Source: Oehlia diaphana
Lineage: Eukaryota > Glomeromycota > Glomeromycetes > Glomerales > Glomeraceae
Direction: 5' to 3'
NCBI GenBank assembly: GCA_003833135.1
Contig: QZLH01000244.1
Span: 60,861-85,574, forward strand
Length of the DNA: 24,714 nt
Of the stretch, positions 9,753 through 19,751 are shown one piece after another. Made by a program: the position numbers and the translations under genes. Each line of letters begins with the position of its first letter. Positions within the stretch are counted from its first letter, which is position 1. The notes under the pieces are model-generated. The model was not told the DNA's origin and ran no database searches. It saw only the letters and a list, made by a program, of their open reading frames with translations.

Positions 9753-9806
9753 CCATAAAAAAAATTCTAGAACAAACTCCGATGAATGGAAAATTTTTTT
9801 ATAGGG
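9753..9806. repeat. 54-bp element with CCATAAAAAAAATT ends
   Basis: The left end CCATAAAAAAAATT (9753-9766) and the right end AATTTTTTTATAGGG (9792-9806) are inverted copies. Read on the minus strand it starts CCCTATAAAAAAATTTT and contains CGGAGTTTGTT. Both phrases recur in the same order at 22743-22793, so the two share an origin. Confidence 0.45.
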
Positions 9807-9918
9807 TATAATTTTCATTCATTATATTTTTTAGACCGATCGACTAATTTCATGCAAAAAAATTTCATACCGTACTTGTGATACTGTCATGTGATCATCA
9901 TGTTCCAGTTCAAGCTTT

Positions 9919-9963
9919 CCATGTTTAACATGATTAACATGTTGAATATGATTGACATGTTAA
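9919..9963 (+). repeat. 9-bp minisatellite, five units
   Basis: The units are CCATGTTTA, ACATGATTA, ACATGTTGA, ATATGATTG and ACATGTTAA, in exact 9-base register. Because the core ACATGT is self-complementary, the array can also fold on itself. It is not in any reading frame that I support. Confidence 0.65.
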
Positions 9964-11650
9964 ATTTATTAGTATATGTAACGAAATAAAGTTTTTATTA
10001 AAGATAATAAAAAGTTATCTCACTGTTGTATATCGATAATTTTTATTGTGTGAAATCCTTTATTCGTGTTTGGAAGTATATGTCAACGTACAGCGCTATA
10101 GTGGCTATACTACACATCTGATTGGTACACTATTTAATTATACACTATATAAACCTTCTACTTTACTTAATAAAATAATTGCTTTAAAATATAAAGACAA
10201 CACACATAACTTGTATACAGCCGATAAAATTTCCAAAATATAGTACCGTGCCATGCTGGCTCTATAACAATTGTTGTTTTATTAACGTTTTTTTTTTTAT
10301 TCTTTATTATTTTGCGTATTTATTTTTTTTAAATAGTCTAATAGGGAGGAGAATAACAAATAAGACAAGAGTTAGAGCAAACAAACCTTAATTTTGACAA
10401 TAATATTGTCTTACTTATATATTTTATATGATCAATATCGGATATCAACCGTACTTTCATAATTTGTATTGATTTACGCTAGCGAATAAATTTAATCAAA
10501 ATTACTACATTAAAATGAAAAAATTAATAATATTATCCCTAATATTTACAGCAAATCAAATATTCATTCTAATTGCTTCATATATCAAAATTGTAGATTG
10601 CGATTTTCAGGGTATATTATACGCATCTTGACGCTGACGGAGTCAGTAATTGATCTTAAAAAACATATAGTATACAAAAGAAAAAGGTGATCTTAAAAAG
10701 ACATTGCAACACGTTATACCGACCGAAATAAATATACGATATAATTATATTAAAATACGCCTGGTAATACACATCTTGTAATTAAATTTGATAAACGACT
10801 ATATTTATTGTAATAATATACCGACGACATAAAAAAAAAAAGGTTTAGAAATGGACCACGCGAAAAAGAATTAGAATTAAAAGTAAAACCCTATAGAAGA
10901 AGAGGAAAGAAAAAACTTTAAATAGAAAGTAATAATTTATCATTGTTACAATTTTTTATTTTATTATTTAATTTCAATAGTCAATTTTTTTAATTTAAAA
11001 ACATTTATCATAACTATAAAATAATAGAGAATACTGCTTAATTATGAAAATTTTTAAAGATATTCATTTCTCGAATGGTATTTAAAGAATTGAAAACGAT
11101 ATGAAGTTATTATTTCTAATTTTACAAAAGAATTCTTGGAGTTATACAGTAATATGAGTAATACAAAACACAACACTATCGCTTTCTCTTTATCTAGTGA
11201 TACTGAAAATTCCTAACAATAAAAAAATAAGACATAAGAATTTTAATTTAAAATAATCTAATAATGAAATAATTTATTGATGAAAATCACGATGATTTAA
11301 TGTGAAAGAATTTCAATTATCTTCTTTATTACAGGTCACCATTTTATAATTGTTAATTTTCTAAAATATCTTAAGTTAATTTAGAAGATTTATCTGACTA
11401 TCGAACAAATTCACTATACAGCCTCTGCCGATCAGACGATTAAGCCACTTTTATCTTAGCCACCCATCTCTAAGCCTCCGATTTCTCCAATAAACTATCA
11501 CCTAAAATTAAAATAACCTATAAAAATGACAATACATTTGTAAATGCACCATATGAACTTTTATCATAGTTTAAGTATTTCATATTCTAATTTTAAGAAT
11601 CTGTGTTATCTTTTATAATTTCAAGTTTATTGTATTCTTTATCAATATTG

Positions 11651-11676
11651 TGAAGACGCTTGTCTCACAAGTTCTT
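11651..11676. repeat. Hairpin GAAGA..CTTGT CTC ACAAG.TCTTC
   Basis: A stem of CTTGT/ACAAG around a CTC loop is extended by GAAGA/TCTTC after small bulges. It could form in RNA from either strand. No neighbouring gene explains it, and it is too isolated to call a terminator. Confidence 0.3.
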
Positions 11677-11983
11677 CAATAACTTTTAAATATTTTAATA
11701 ATTAATCGACGCGATTCTGGCGTAAAAACTCATGATGATTTTTACATCGGATTTTATATCCGGATTATAAATATTCTCCAAGATATAATTCTGCGAGAAA
11801 ATCTAGGATAATGCGAAATGGGATGAATTGAAAGGAAAGAAGAAGGGTCGTATTATCCTGTATATCATCATGTTATGGACATTTCTAGTTCTAGTTGTAA
11901 TGTATTTCAGAATAAAATAATTCATGAGAAAATTTTTTTTTTTCTTATTATAAGTTTCTATTGGATTTTTAATTCCGAAATTT

Positions 11984-12340
11984 TTATAAACTAGGAAACG
12001 GGTCCAGTTTTACTAATAAGAAATTAGATCTTCTAATAAAATCATCCAATAGATGTCGATTAATCAAGATTAAACATTTTCTGTTTTGATCTAATATCAT
12101 CTTCTGGCTGAATAGCTTTTGATGATATTTTGATGCCCCAATGGGTCCACTTTGTTTGTGATAATCTTGAATCGTATTTTCTAATGGTGCGAATTTATTG
12201 TGCCCTAAGGTGTACACTAAGGAGTTCTCATTAGAGATTGACCCTATGAAGTTCTTGAGTTCATTCCAAAAAAGTTTTCGAGGGATGATATGAAAGTTGA
12301 TATGTATAAAAATTAATGGTTTATTATTACTAAACGTCAT
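11984..12340 (-). CDS. Hypothetical 118-residue protein
   Basis: An ATG frame of 118 codons (ATG at 12340-12338), which is long for DNA this AT-rich. The sequence is Ile/Leu/Asn/Lys-rich, with phrases such as NNKPLIFIHINFHIIPRK, LGHNKFAPLENTIQDYHKQ and DFIRRSNFLLVKLDPF. I recognise no domain, signal peptide or clear membrane segment. The tract GPIGASKYHQKLFSQK looks less random than the rest. It may be a single-exon gene, an exon of a larger gene or a chance frame. No clear splice sites or poly(A) signal decide this. Confidence 0.25.
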   Translation of the reverse strand: MTFSNNKPLIFIHINFHIIPRKLFWNELKNFIGSISNENSLVYTLGHNKFAPLENTIQDYHKQSGPIGASKYHQKLFSQKMILDQNRKCLILINRHLLDDFIRRSNFLLVKLDPFPSL

Positions 12341-14699
12341 GGTTAAGATACTATGAGGTTAATGAATTTCAAGAAAAAAGATTAGCAAAAAATTTAGCAT
12401 TTATATATTTATTTTGGAAGAATGCAAACTCCGATTTTATTTACGTATTTGGTATTGTTTCATTGAGTAATTCCGCCAAGACTTTAGCCAACATAATAAA
12501 AATGCTTTTAGTTCGAAAATAATTACCGTGTATGTACTAGTTTATAATACTCAGGAGATAAGGTATTTTTCTATACATGATCACAATTCAGGAGCTGCAA
12601 TGATTAAATATATTAAATATAAATTAGGTAAATTCTTTATTAGATTATTATGGTTAATAGTTTTTTTTGATGTTTTATATTGAAAACACAATAATAGTAA
12701 AATACAGTATATGCTTTTTATGATACCCGTATATGTATTAGTTTAAAAATACGTTTTCCGTGAGATACTTGCACAAAAGTCATTAATTCGTTATCAAAAA
12801 AGAATATTATAGTCAATGATTTTCTTAACTTGGAAAATTTTCCATGATCCGATACTTCCGATACCGGTTTTTCATCTACAGTAGAAGAATTTCTTTGTTA
12901 TCAAAACTACCAATTAAGACAATATACTCCTGCAAAATCAAGGAATGCTAATAAGATGATCAATTTTAAATTTTGATACAAAGAATTGAATGATTTAATA
13001 TTAATAATTAACCCAATAAGTTCGATAAATAAATATTTACGTTAATTTATTTTAAATGATTTTCATCCAATCAAATGGATGATTAAAAGAAATAACTTTA
13101 ATTATAAATTTTATAATGATTTTTACATTGTAATCGAATTATTTATTTGAATTGTTTTCATAATTAATATATCTAATATTAATAATTATTTAAGTTTTTT
13201 TCGTCGTCTAAGATCTACCTTTACGAAAGAGTGAATAAAAAATCCCGATAATTCCATCAAAGGACGCGATTCACGAAAAAAATATAATTTCGAAAATTAT
13301 TTCACAAATTACTATAATAAAATTTCATTATATGCAAATTTTGGCTTGTTATTGATTGTAAAAATTGTAACAACTAACTTTCTATAGAATAAAAAACTCA
13401 TGCTTTTTTTAAAAATAATTACTAATAAATATTCATTTAGAACTTGCTGGAACCAAATAAGATATACGCAAAAAATTATTAATTAGATACATTTCTTGGC
13501 ATGTTTCACAAATTCTAAATTATATATTTTCTTTATTATTCGTTATTCTTAAATTCCTACATAAATTCAATAAATGAAAATTTATATTATTATATATTTT
13601 CTATTATATACTATTGACTGATATTATAAATAATATAAAATAAACCAAAACAATAACATTAGAGGAAAAAGTGTGATTATATGATTCTGTTTATTATGGA
13701 ATATTATCTCCTGTAAATGTGAATGGCTAACTTAAGAGATAAGATTTTTTTTTTTGTTTTATTAGTAACACGCATTCCTTTTATTATATTTAATGTAAAA
13801 TATATATAAAAAAATAAGGTTAGAATAATAATTATATACACTATCTACTAACTCATAATATGCGTTACGTAACATCATACTTTAAAGATAAGGAATTAAT
13901 CAATTATCTAGATGGAGTAAATTTGCAGATCCCCAGCTATAATTTTCATAATTTTGGCCAAAGTCAGATAACGTCAGATTTCCTTTTTGGTTTTTGAACG
14001 AAGAATGGTAAAGACGTTCTATAGATTTGTTCCAAACCTTTTAAAGGAATTACACAAAGAATGCAAGGTACAATAGGATCTTCAAAGGCGTAAAATTTAT
14101 AAGGTAATGAAATTCTGTAAAAGGAATAATAAATAGGGATTAAAATAACTATTTTTGTTTCTTTATTAAAAAAATATGTTGTTTATTTTAAATTTTTTAA
14201 ATTAAGTTATTAACTAATTAATTTCAAATGGTGTCATGATTTTTATAAAATTATACAATGAATTTTATTCAATACAAAAGACGTCATAGAAGCTTTCATA
14301 ATTTTTATTTTACTTGATTACAAATGGTATTAATTTAATAATATTTTTAAAATAAGCTGCATTTCCAGAAACTCCGATGCATGTTGACGTTCCCCTGTTT
14401 AGTCAATTTTTTTTTTTTTTTAAGAAAAAAAAAAAGACCAATCTAAACGAAGTAACTTATCAAAGAAAAATGGTCAATAAGAATAAATTTAGATAAATTA
14501 TATAAATTATTTATTTATTTTTTTTTTTCAAAAAAAGGAGGTTGCTATTTTTTTTTTTTTTTTAAAAAAAAAGGGATATATCGATATATCATAAAATTTC
14601 AAAATTTTGGAATTCTACGTTTTTACTATCGTAAAGAATTAAGTGTAGCTAGGTGTGACGTTCTGCATTACCCGTGACATTGATTTTCTTCCGCAGCCA
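12341..14699. other. Intergenic, no gene seen
   Basis: About 2.4 kb of AT-rich DNA without a supported coding frame. It contains T-then-A tracts at 14407-14435 and 14548-14572, and the perfect 16-bp palindrome GATATATCGATATATC at 14575-14590. Confidence 0.5.
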
Positions 14700-15092
14700 A
14701 AATTAATCTTTATTTATTTATTTTGTGTAAAGCAGGAGAAATACAAAACACGATTCAAAAGAATAAAACGAACGGACACCATTATACAACTTCGTCCAAA
14801 CCTTAACGGAGTGGACCCTCACTAGAAAAAGAGAAAAAGAAAGAAACGGATCACCTGTTCCATACTCCGACCAGTACGAAACAATAAAGAGAAAAATAAA
14901 AACGATCCAAAAAAAAATTAATAAACCCGTATTTTTCTTTCGACCATAAGGTCGCAACTTGTAAATACTGTAAGAGGTGGAATGATTCACACTATTCTAA
15001 ATTTTTAAATGTTTTAAATGATGCAGATGAATTTTTTCTACGGGTCAAGGTGATGTGACACATTATATGAAAAGGGATAACAATAAAAATTA
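14700..15092 (-). mobile_element. 3' end of a second LINE-like element
   Basis: Read on the minus strand, a T-rich stretch follows the ORF1-like stop (15092-15090) and ends in an (AAAT)n tail, AAATAAATAAATAAAG, near 14708. Close to its start is a perfect hairpin, CGACC-TTAT-GGTCG on the minus strand (14954-14941). The plan (T-rich 3' UTR, small GC hairpin, A-rich simple-repeat tail) matches the LINE at 6900-9510 but the sequence differs, so it is another family. The 90-codon frame at 14718-14990 lies wholly inside this UTR and I regard it as spurious. Confidence 0.5.
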
Positions 15093-15610
15093 ATTAATCT
15101 TCGACGGTCCAGCGGTCAGGGAGTCAACGGGGCAACTGGGTGTTGGACGCGTCCTTTTGGTCTGATGCAGAAATTCGGAAGGAAGTGTTCCGTCGGTGCC
15201 TTTATAGTATTGGTGTTGATGTGGTGCGATAATATCGAAATATTCTCGTTGGAATGCAGCATGTTCGGCTTGATTTTGTGTTTAATTGTGGCTTTTTTAT
15301 GTTTTTTATGTTTGTTGGCGAGAGATGACATTTGGTTATGGAAGACGTCTTGGAAATAAGTAAGGTCATCCGTAACAAGCTGACGACGTTCGAGATGTTT
15401 TGCAGGTGAGCCGTGATAAACGGCTTTGATTTTCTTTTCTTCAGAAACCGATTGTTGTTACTTGTAAGAGCGTAGCTTCTCTAGCGAGACGTTGATCTTC
15501 CTCGTCGCGCAAAACTTGCGCTCTTTTAGCCTTATGTTCAATGAATTTAAACCAGGCTTTACTATCAGGGGCCGAATAGGACCTTAATCTAGTGAATTTT
15601 TGAAGTTATC
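15090..15610 (-). pseudogene. ORF1-like relic with charged coiled segment
   Basis: Three pieces in two shifts of frame follow one another on the minus strand. The first has SAPDSKAWFKFIEHKAKRAQ and LRDEEDQRLAREATLLQV and ends at a TGA near 15440. The second has EEKKIKAVYHGSPAKHL, LVTDDLTYFQDVFHNQM and ANKHKKHKK. The third, after a shift near 15280, has EHAAFQREYFDIIAPHQHQY and YKGTDGTLPSEF and stops at TAA 15092-15090. The charged Ala/Arg/Glu-rich style resembles transposon-linked proteins I associate with this genus; assignment to ORF1 rests mainly on the LINE-like 3' end that follows. It is dead in this copy. Confidence 0.45.
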
Positions 15611-15965
15611 AATTAATTATGTTTATTCTGTAAAGAGAGAGGACGCAATAGTTGGAAAAACTCCATTACATTTAAATCACCCGATTAAAATAAGACAGTC
15701 CATTTCCGAATTTCTACGCAAAAACGGATCCCTAAAATATGTGAAATTATTGGCTAGAATTATTGATTTTTTTTTTTTTTAAAAAAAAAGCTTATTAATA
15801 AGAAAATATTTTGTAGCATTATATACTAACCGTTGGAGCAGTATCGCAAGTAACACAAAAATAAAATTTAAACCAAAAATAAACGTATCACAAAAAAGAA
15901 GTATTACTAGATGAGGACGATAATCAGGATCACCTTTTTTTTTATGCTAAAAAAAAAAATTTATT
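15611..15965. other. Spacer between two relics
   Basis: AT-rich sequence with a T-then-A tract at 15767-15789 and no peptide I recognise. It separates the helicase C-terminus from the ORF1-like relic, so the two are probably independent insertions. Confidence 0.4.
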
Positions 15966-15969
15966 TAAT

Positions 15970-18180
15970 GCGAATCAACAACTTTCACTTTGAGGAATCA
16001 TGGAAATCAAACGCATCACTTCGGCTATTCTGTAACCTCTTACAAGTTTTAACATGGCGGAAGTCTATCAAGAGAAAACGGGCAGAAAATAACATCTTTG
16101 AGAAAACGCATTTGAGATTTAGCCACAAATGAGAGGCCGGCAGTAAATTACTTTTTCCAAGATCTATTACGGCCTCTTTCAATGTAAGGCTCTGACTCTT
16201 ATGTACTGTGATCGCCCACGCAAGACAAACTGGGAGTTGCAAGCGTGAACAAGGGCCCTTTTTCCCTTCCAAGAATACCTAACCGGGGAAATTGGAACGA
16301 GTTTTTACAATCAGTAGTCACTATAGCAGGGTCTAATAAGTGTCGAATTCCACCAGGATTGCAATAGGGAGAGAAAGGCGGGCCTTGATTTTCTTCGAAA
16401 ACAATTTCTTGAACAAAACCATTAATCAAACCAGCGTCAGTCCATAAGTTGACCTGAGCAGTGAGCATTACCCTTAAACTTCTTGACAATAGTAAGTAAG
16501 GCTCAAGACCTTTTGCCACATCGGAATCTGCTTTACGAGCTTCACTACCACCTGTATGATCGGTATGAACGGCATTAGTTCTAGCAACAGGGAAAGTCAA
16601 GGATTAGAGTTTATTAATGTTGGATCTACAGGGCATAATACAAATGGCGTCAGAGAATCGAGCACTTTCTAAGGAGGCTAATACGTCTGGAGCATTAGAA
16701 ATCGCACATCTTCGATCGAGTCACCATCACGCATTCGCAATAGGAGATCTCTTTCTCTTCTGATTCACCTGATTGAAGTTGGACAACACCAAGACAATAG
16801 ACCTTACAAAACTGACAATAAACAGACATAGCATCATTTGATAGGGAATCAAAATGTAGAGCTTAAGAATACATCAAGTACAGGCGGGAGTTGTCCAAAG
16901 TTACCGACCACTGATCGTCCACCAAAGACTTGAGTTCCGTATTTCTGGAAGGCTTGACGCAGACGTAAGTACCAAAGCAAGCATGTGACGGCCGACCATA
17001 TTTTTATCAATAACGAAATAATACACACTGTCTAATCTGCATTGTAATCTTTTCAGATTTTCGCTGGTTAAATCAAAATTTTTGCTAGTTAAAGGAATAG
17101 AAAAGGACGAATGGATAATCGAACTGTGAATGTTGAACGCTGTAGCACCAATAGGGATAAGCAGCATAACAGGGGAAATATTGACATCGTGAAGATGAGT
17201 AAGATCTTGAATTATCTTGATCAAATAAGATTTTCCTGTACCAGCAGTGCCTATCACGATAAGTTTGACCAGATCAACGCATTCAGGGTTAGTAAGCAAG
17301 GTAGCATAATGAGATTCAATTCTCTTGTATACTATTATCTGATTTTCATTCAAAGATTGGGATCTACAAAACAATCAGGAACGTCAGCAACATTAGATTT
17401 GGCGAATACGCGAACTTGCTGGATATCGAGATTAGGGCGTACTCTAAGGTTGGCAAGCCAATCACAATTTTGGTCGATATCGTGGAAACCCAAATCGGAA
17501 GCAAATTCAATCTCTGCACCAGGTCCCATCTCCGAAAGGATCATCCAATCGGGCGTACATCATTCTCGTTATCATCAGGATTTCAAAATCAAGATCGCTC
17601 TCGTCATCAACAACAGCATCTTCTAGGGTATCCTGAGGGGAACCAAGTAAATCTGCAGAAGCATTTTCGATGATTTCATGGTAACGTTTAAAGAGATCAG
17701 GTCAGGAGACAGAGTTATTCTTTTAGATCATGACGGCTAACATGGAGAACTTCCATTGAGAGCCACAAAGCCATCGAAAGAGACAAACTGACGGCTGGAA
17801 CGATAAAATGGAAGACCAAGTAGTAGATGACACGTCTCCTGAGCGATATATCACGCTTGGCAACATATCCGAGAACTAAGGAAGCTGAGCGAGGTTCTGA
17901 TCTACTAGCGTATTTGGAAATATAATTTAAGGCAACATTTAAATTAAAGATAGGTTTCAAGTCAACATTCGCACGCCAACCTTGAAGCTGTACTCGATTA
18001 TGAGTATTAACAAGAGGATCATTTCTTGCAGTAATAAGCTCATCTCGTAAGTACGTATTTTCAATGATATCTTTTGGGATAGCAAAACCTGCAATATTGA
18101 CGTCTTGAGTGGACAACACGAAGACAATAAGAAGGACTATAAGTTATACCACCTATACTAGCAGCTTTATCATTATAATG
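15970..18180 (-). pseudogene. PIF1-type / Helitron-linked DNA helicase relic
   Basis: PIF1-family helicases unwind DNA 5' to 3', and Helitrons carry a PIF1-like domain. In order on the minus strand: a Helitron-like N-terminal part (SPSYCLR, QYCRF, GWRANVDLKPIFNLNVALNY, ISKYASRSEPRS, then in a shifted frame AQETCHLLLGLPFYRSSRQF); a linker (MGPGAEIEFASDLG); Walker A GTAGTGKS in the 17374-16901 frame; PIGATAFNIHSS; VIDKNMVGRHM (motif II, normally DE); LRQAFQKYGTQVFGGRSVV with FGQLPPVLD; SGESEEKE and LLLRMRDGDSIEDV; GLEPYLLLSRSLRVMLT and NLWTDAGLINGF; AWAITVHKSQSLTL (motif VI); and the end MRLISMIPQSE. At least five frameshifts break it. The usual DE is DK and the GD before FGQLPP reads GN. No HUH Rep motif is seen upstream. 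Confidence 0.8.
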
Positions 18181-18600
18181 TAATTATATCTACTTCATTA
18201 TAAATGCTCTCCTCAATTTCTTCTATTGGTTTATATATACTGTATTGAGAAGAAGATTCTCACAATGCTACGGTTTCAATAGATGATTCGGATGATGAAC
18301 TCGTTGATATGGAAATGGATTATGACATTTCACAACCTGCGACATTTGTCTCGAATCAACTAAAGTCTTGGACTACTGAGAACCTGTGGCAAATAATACA
18401 CCAAAAGAGCACTCCATTATTCTTCTTCTATTGATTCTAATTTAATATTCCTATTTCTTGTTCATTCTTCATAGTGTGTTGCAACCTTCTTTTTTATCTT
18501 TTTTTTATTTACTTTATTCTTAATCTATCATTTTCTTCTGTCGCTATCGCATCTAATTTTATTTTTTCTTTGTTTTTCTAAAATATTACTTATCATTAAA
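18181..18600. other. Sequence next to the helicase relic, with an acidic plus-strand frame
   Basis: The frame at 18249-18434 has 61 codons on the plus strand, with an acidic start (SIDDSDDELVDMEMDYD) and then FVSNQLKSWTTENLWQII. It follows a TGA and has no ATG at its head, so it would have to be an exon or a relic. The composition looks coding but I recognise no family. The rest to 18600 is T-rich and featureless. Confidence 0.25.
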
Positions 18601-18601
18601 C

Positions 18602-18970
18602 CTAACCTATATCTTCTTCCAAATGTCTAAAATGTCTATATCTATCTTTAATTCTCTGTTCAATCTGAGAATCAGTTATCATCCTTATAATTTTGTCAAG
18701 CTTCGTTTGTATCTCATAATTTTCTTTCGTCATTTTCTTAATTGTCGCGTGATTCTTAAGTTTATACATATTGATTTCTTCCATATCACCCGTTTTAAGT
18801 TTATTATTATTTTTTTAATTAATGTGTTGATTTTATTACTCGTAGCACGTGAATTCCAATTAATTATTATTTTCTCTTTTACTATATACTTCCACGGTTG
18901 TATTTTGTTTTTACGTTTCCTATTTTTCCAGTATTTTTCCTCATGATTCTCATTCTCGCACCTTTAACTA
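18602..18970 (-). other. Possible relic of a charged protein, unassigned
   Basis: Two overlapping minus-strand frames have a Lys/Arg/Glu-rich, non-random look. One (about 18963 downwards) reads CENENHEEKYWKNRKRKNK, then PWKYIVKEKIIINWNSRA. The other (18784-18602, with an ATG) reads YEIQTKLDKIIRMITDSQ and EQRIKDRYRHFRHLEED. They may be two pieces of one frameshifted protein. I recognise no domain; a coiled or nucleic-acid-binding role would be a guess. Confidence 0.2.
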
Positions 18971-19751
18971 TATTTACTATTTCCTTCAATATTTTATATA
19001 ATTCTTCTAATTATTATATTCTTTGATTAATTGATTGTTTTAACAAATAGTAATGATCTTAACTTCGGTTAATAGTTTCTTTTTCACTAATTAATTTAAC
19101 GCTATAATTATTTTAATGCCATAATTGTTTTAATGTACTAATTGAATCCTAATACATTTGTAAATGTGAAAAAGGTTACGGTACGTTTCACCAAAGTATA
19201 TTTCCATTTCGCCGAGACCATTTCGCCGGAGGAAAGTTTCGCTATTGGAAATTAGGAATATTTGGTTTCGGTGAAATGGACTTCGATTGTAACGAGAATT
19301 GTTATTTGTATTTGTAGTTAAAGGAGATGGGGAAGATATATGACTAATACACTAATACGAGTTGATAAATAATGTGACCTATTTATTTTTCGTGGGAGGA
19401 ACGTTAAATTCTTCATTGACGAAGTTGATTAACTGACTAAGGATTATTATTTGATGTATTTTTTTCTTCTTTTATCTTGTAGATGAGGAAGGTATATGAA
19501 TTAAAGGGTAGAAAAACGAAAGTTGGAAAATTGGGTGTAGCATAAAAGTTAGAAACCCATTAAAAAAGGAGAGAAAGCAACATTAGTTTATGATCGCTCA
19601 TCGCTATTAGCTGATTATTAATAAACAACTAAATAATTAAATATATTATATAACTAACAATGGTTTAATTTAAAAAAAACATATAAATTTATTTAATATA
19701 AATGATAATGAAACATATATAAAATATTTGACAACTAAAAAAAAACTAATT
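18971..19751. other. Intergenic with a CCATTTCGCC repeat cluster
   Basis: No gene supported. The region holds the repeat cluster at 19204-19279 and the 3' flank of the F-box gene, with AATAAA on its coding strand at 19693-19688. Confidence 0.45.
19204..19279. repeat. CCATTTCGCCGA direct and inverted repeats
   Basis: Two 14-base tandem units, CCATTTCGCCGAGA (19204-19217) and CCATTTCGCCGGAG (19218-19231), are followed by an inverted copy GGTTTCGGTGAAATGG (19264-19279). Looser relatives flank them (GTTTCACCAAAG near 19185, AAGTTTCGCTATTGG near 19234). The direct and inverted copies allow a stem-loop with a loop of roughly 30-45 bases. It looks like a transposon end or a minisatellite seed. Confidence 0.5.

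Larger units (their letters stand above)
9511..11983. other. Intergenic with minisatellite and hairpins
   Basis: No gene supported in 2.5 kb. It contains a small inverted-repeat element (9753-9806), a 9-bp minisatellite (9919-9963), a hairpin (11651-11676) and a GC-richer patch at 11415-11490 that yields no recognisable peptide. A 65-codon frame at 10046-10243 begins with TTG and matches nothing I know. Confidence 0.45.

Noticed and set aside
10046..10243. 65-codon plus-strand frame
   Set aside because: Begins with TTG, has no known domain and no supporting splice or poly(A) signals.
14718..14990. 90-codon minus-strand frame with a hydrophobic stretch
   Set aside because: It coincides with the T-rich 3' UTR, hairpin and A-rich tail of a LINE-like element. 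The hydrophobic residues come from T-rich codons.
15165..15359. 64-codon plus-strand frame
   Set aside because: Antisense to the ORF1-like relic, which has the more natural peptide.
15911..16132. 73-codon plus-strand frame
   Set aside because: Antisense to the C-terminal end of the helicase relic, and its start runs through A/T homopolymers.
17111..17626. 171-codon plus-strand frame
   Set aside because: It is antisense to the Walker A part of the helicase relic, whose motifs are unmistakable on the minus strand.
17416..17673. 85-codon plus-strand frame
   Set aside because: Antisense to the linker of the helicase relic (MGPGAEIEFASDLG on the minus strand).
18623..18946. 107-codon plus-strand frame rich in Phe/Ile/Leu
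   Set aside because: Composition follows T-rich DNA; the opposite strand gives charged, mixed peptides. No membrane protein family recognised.
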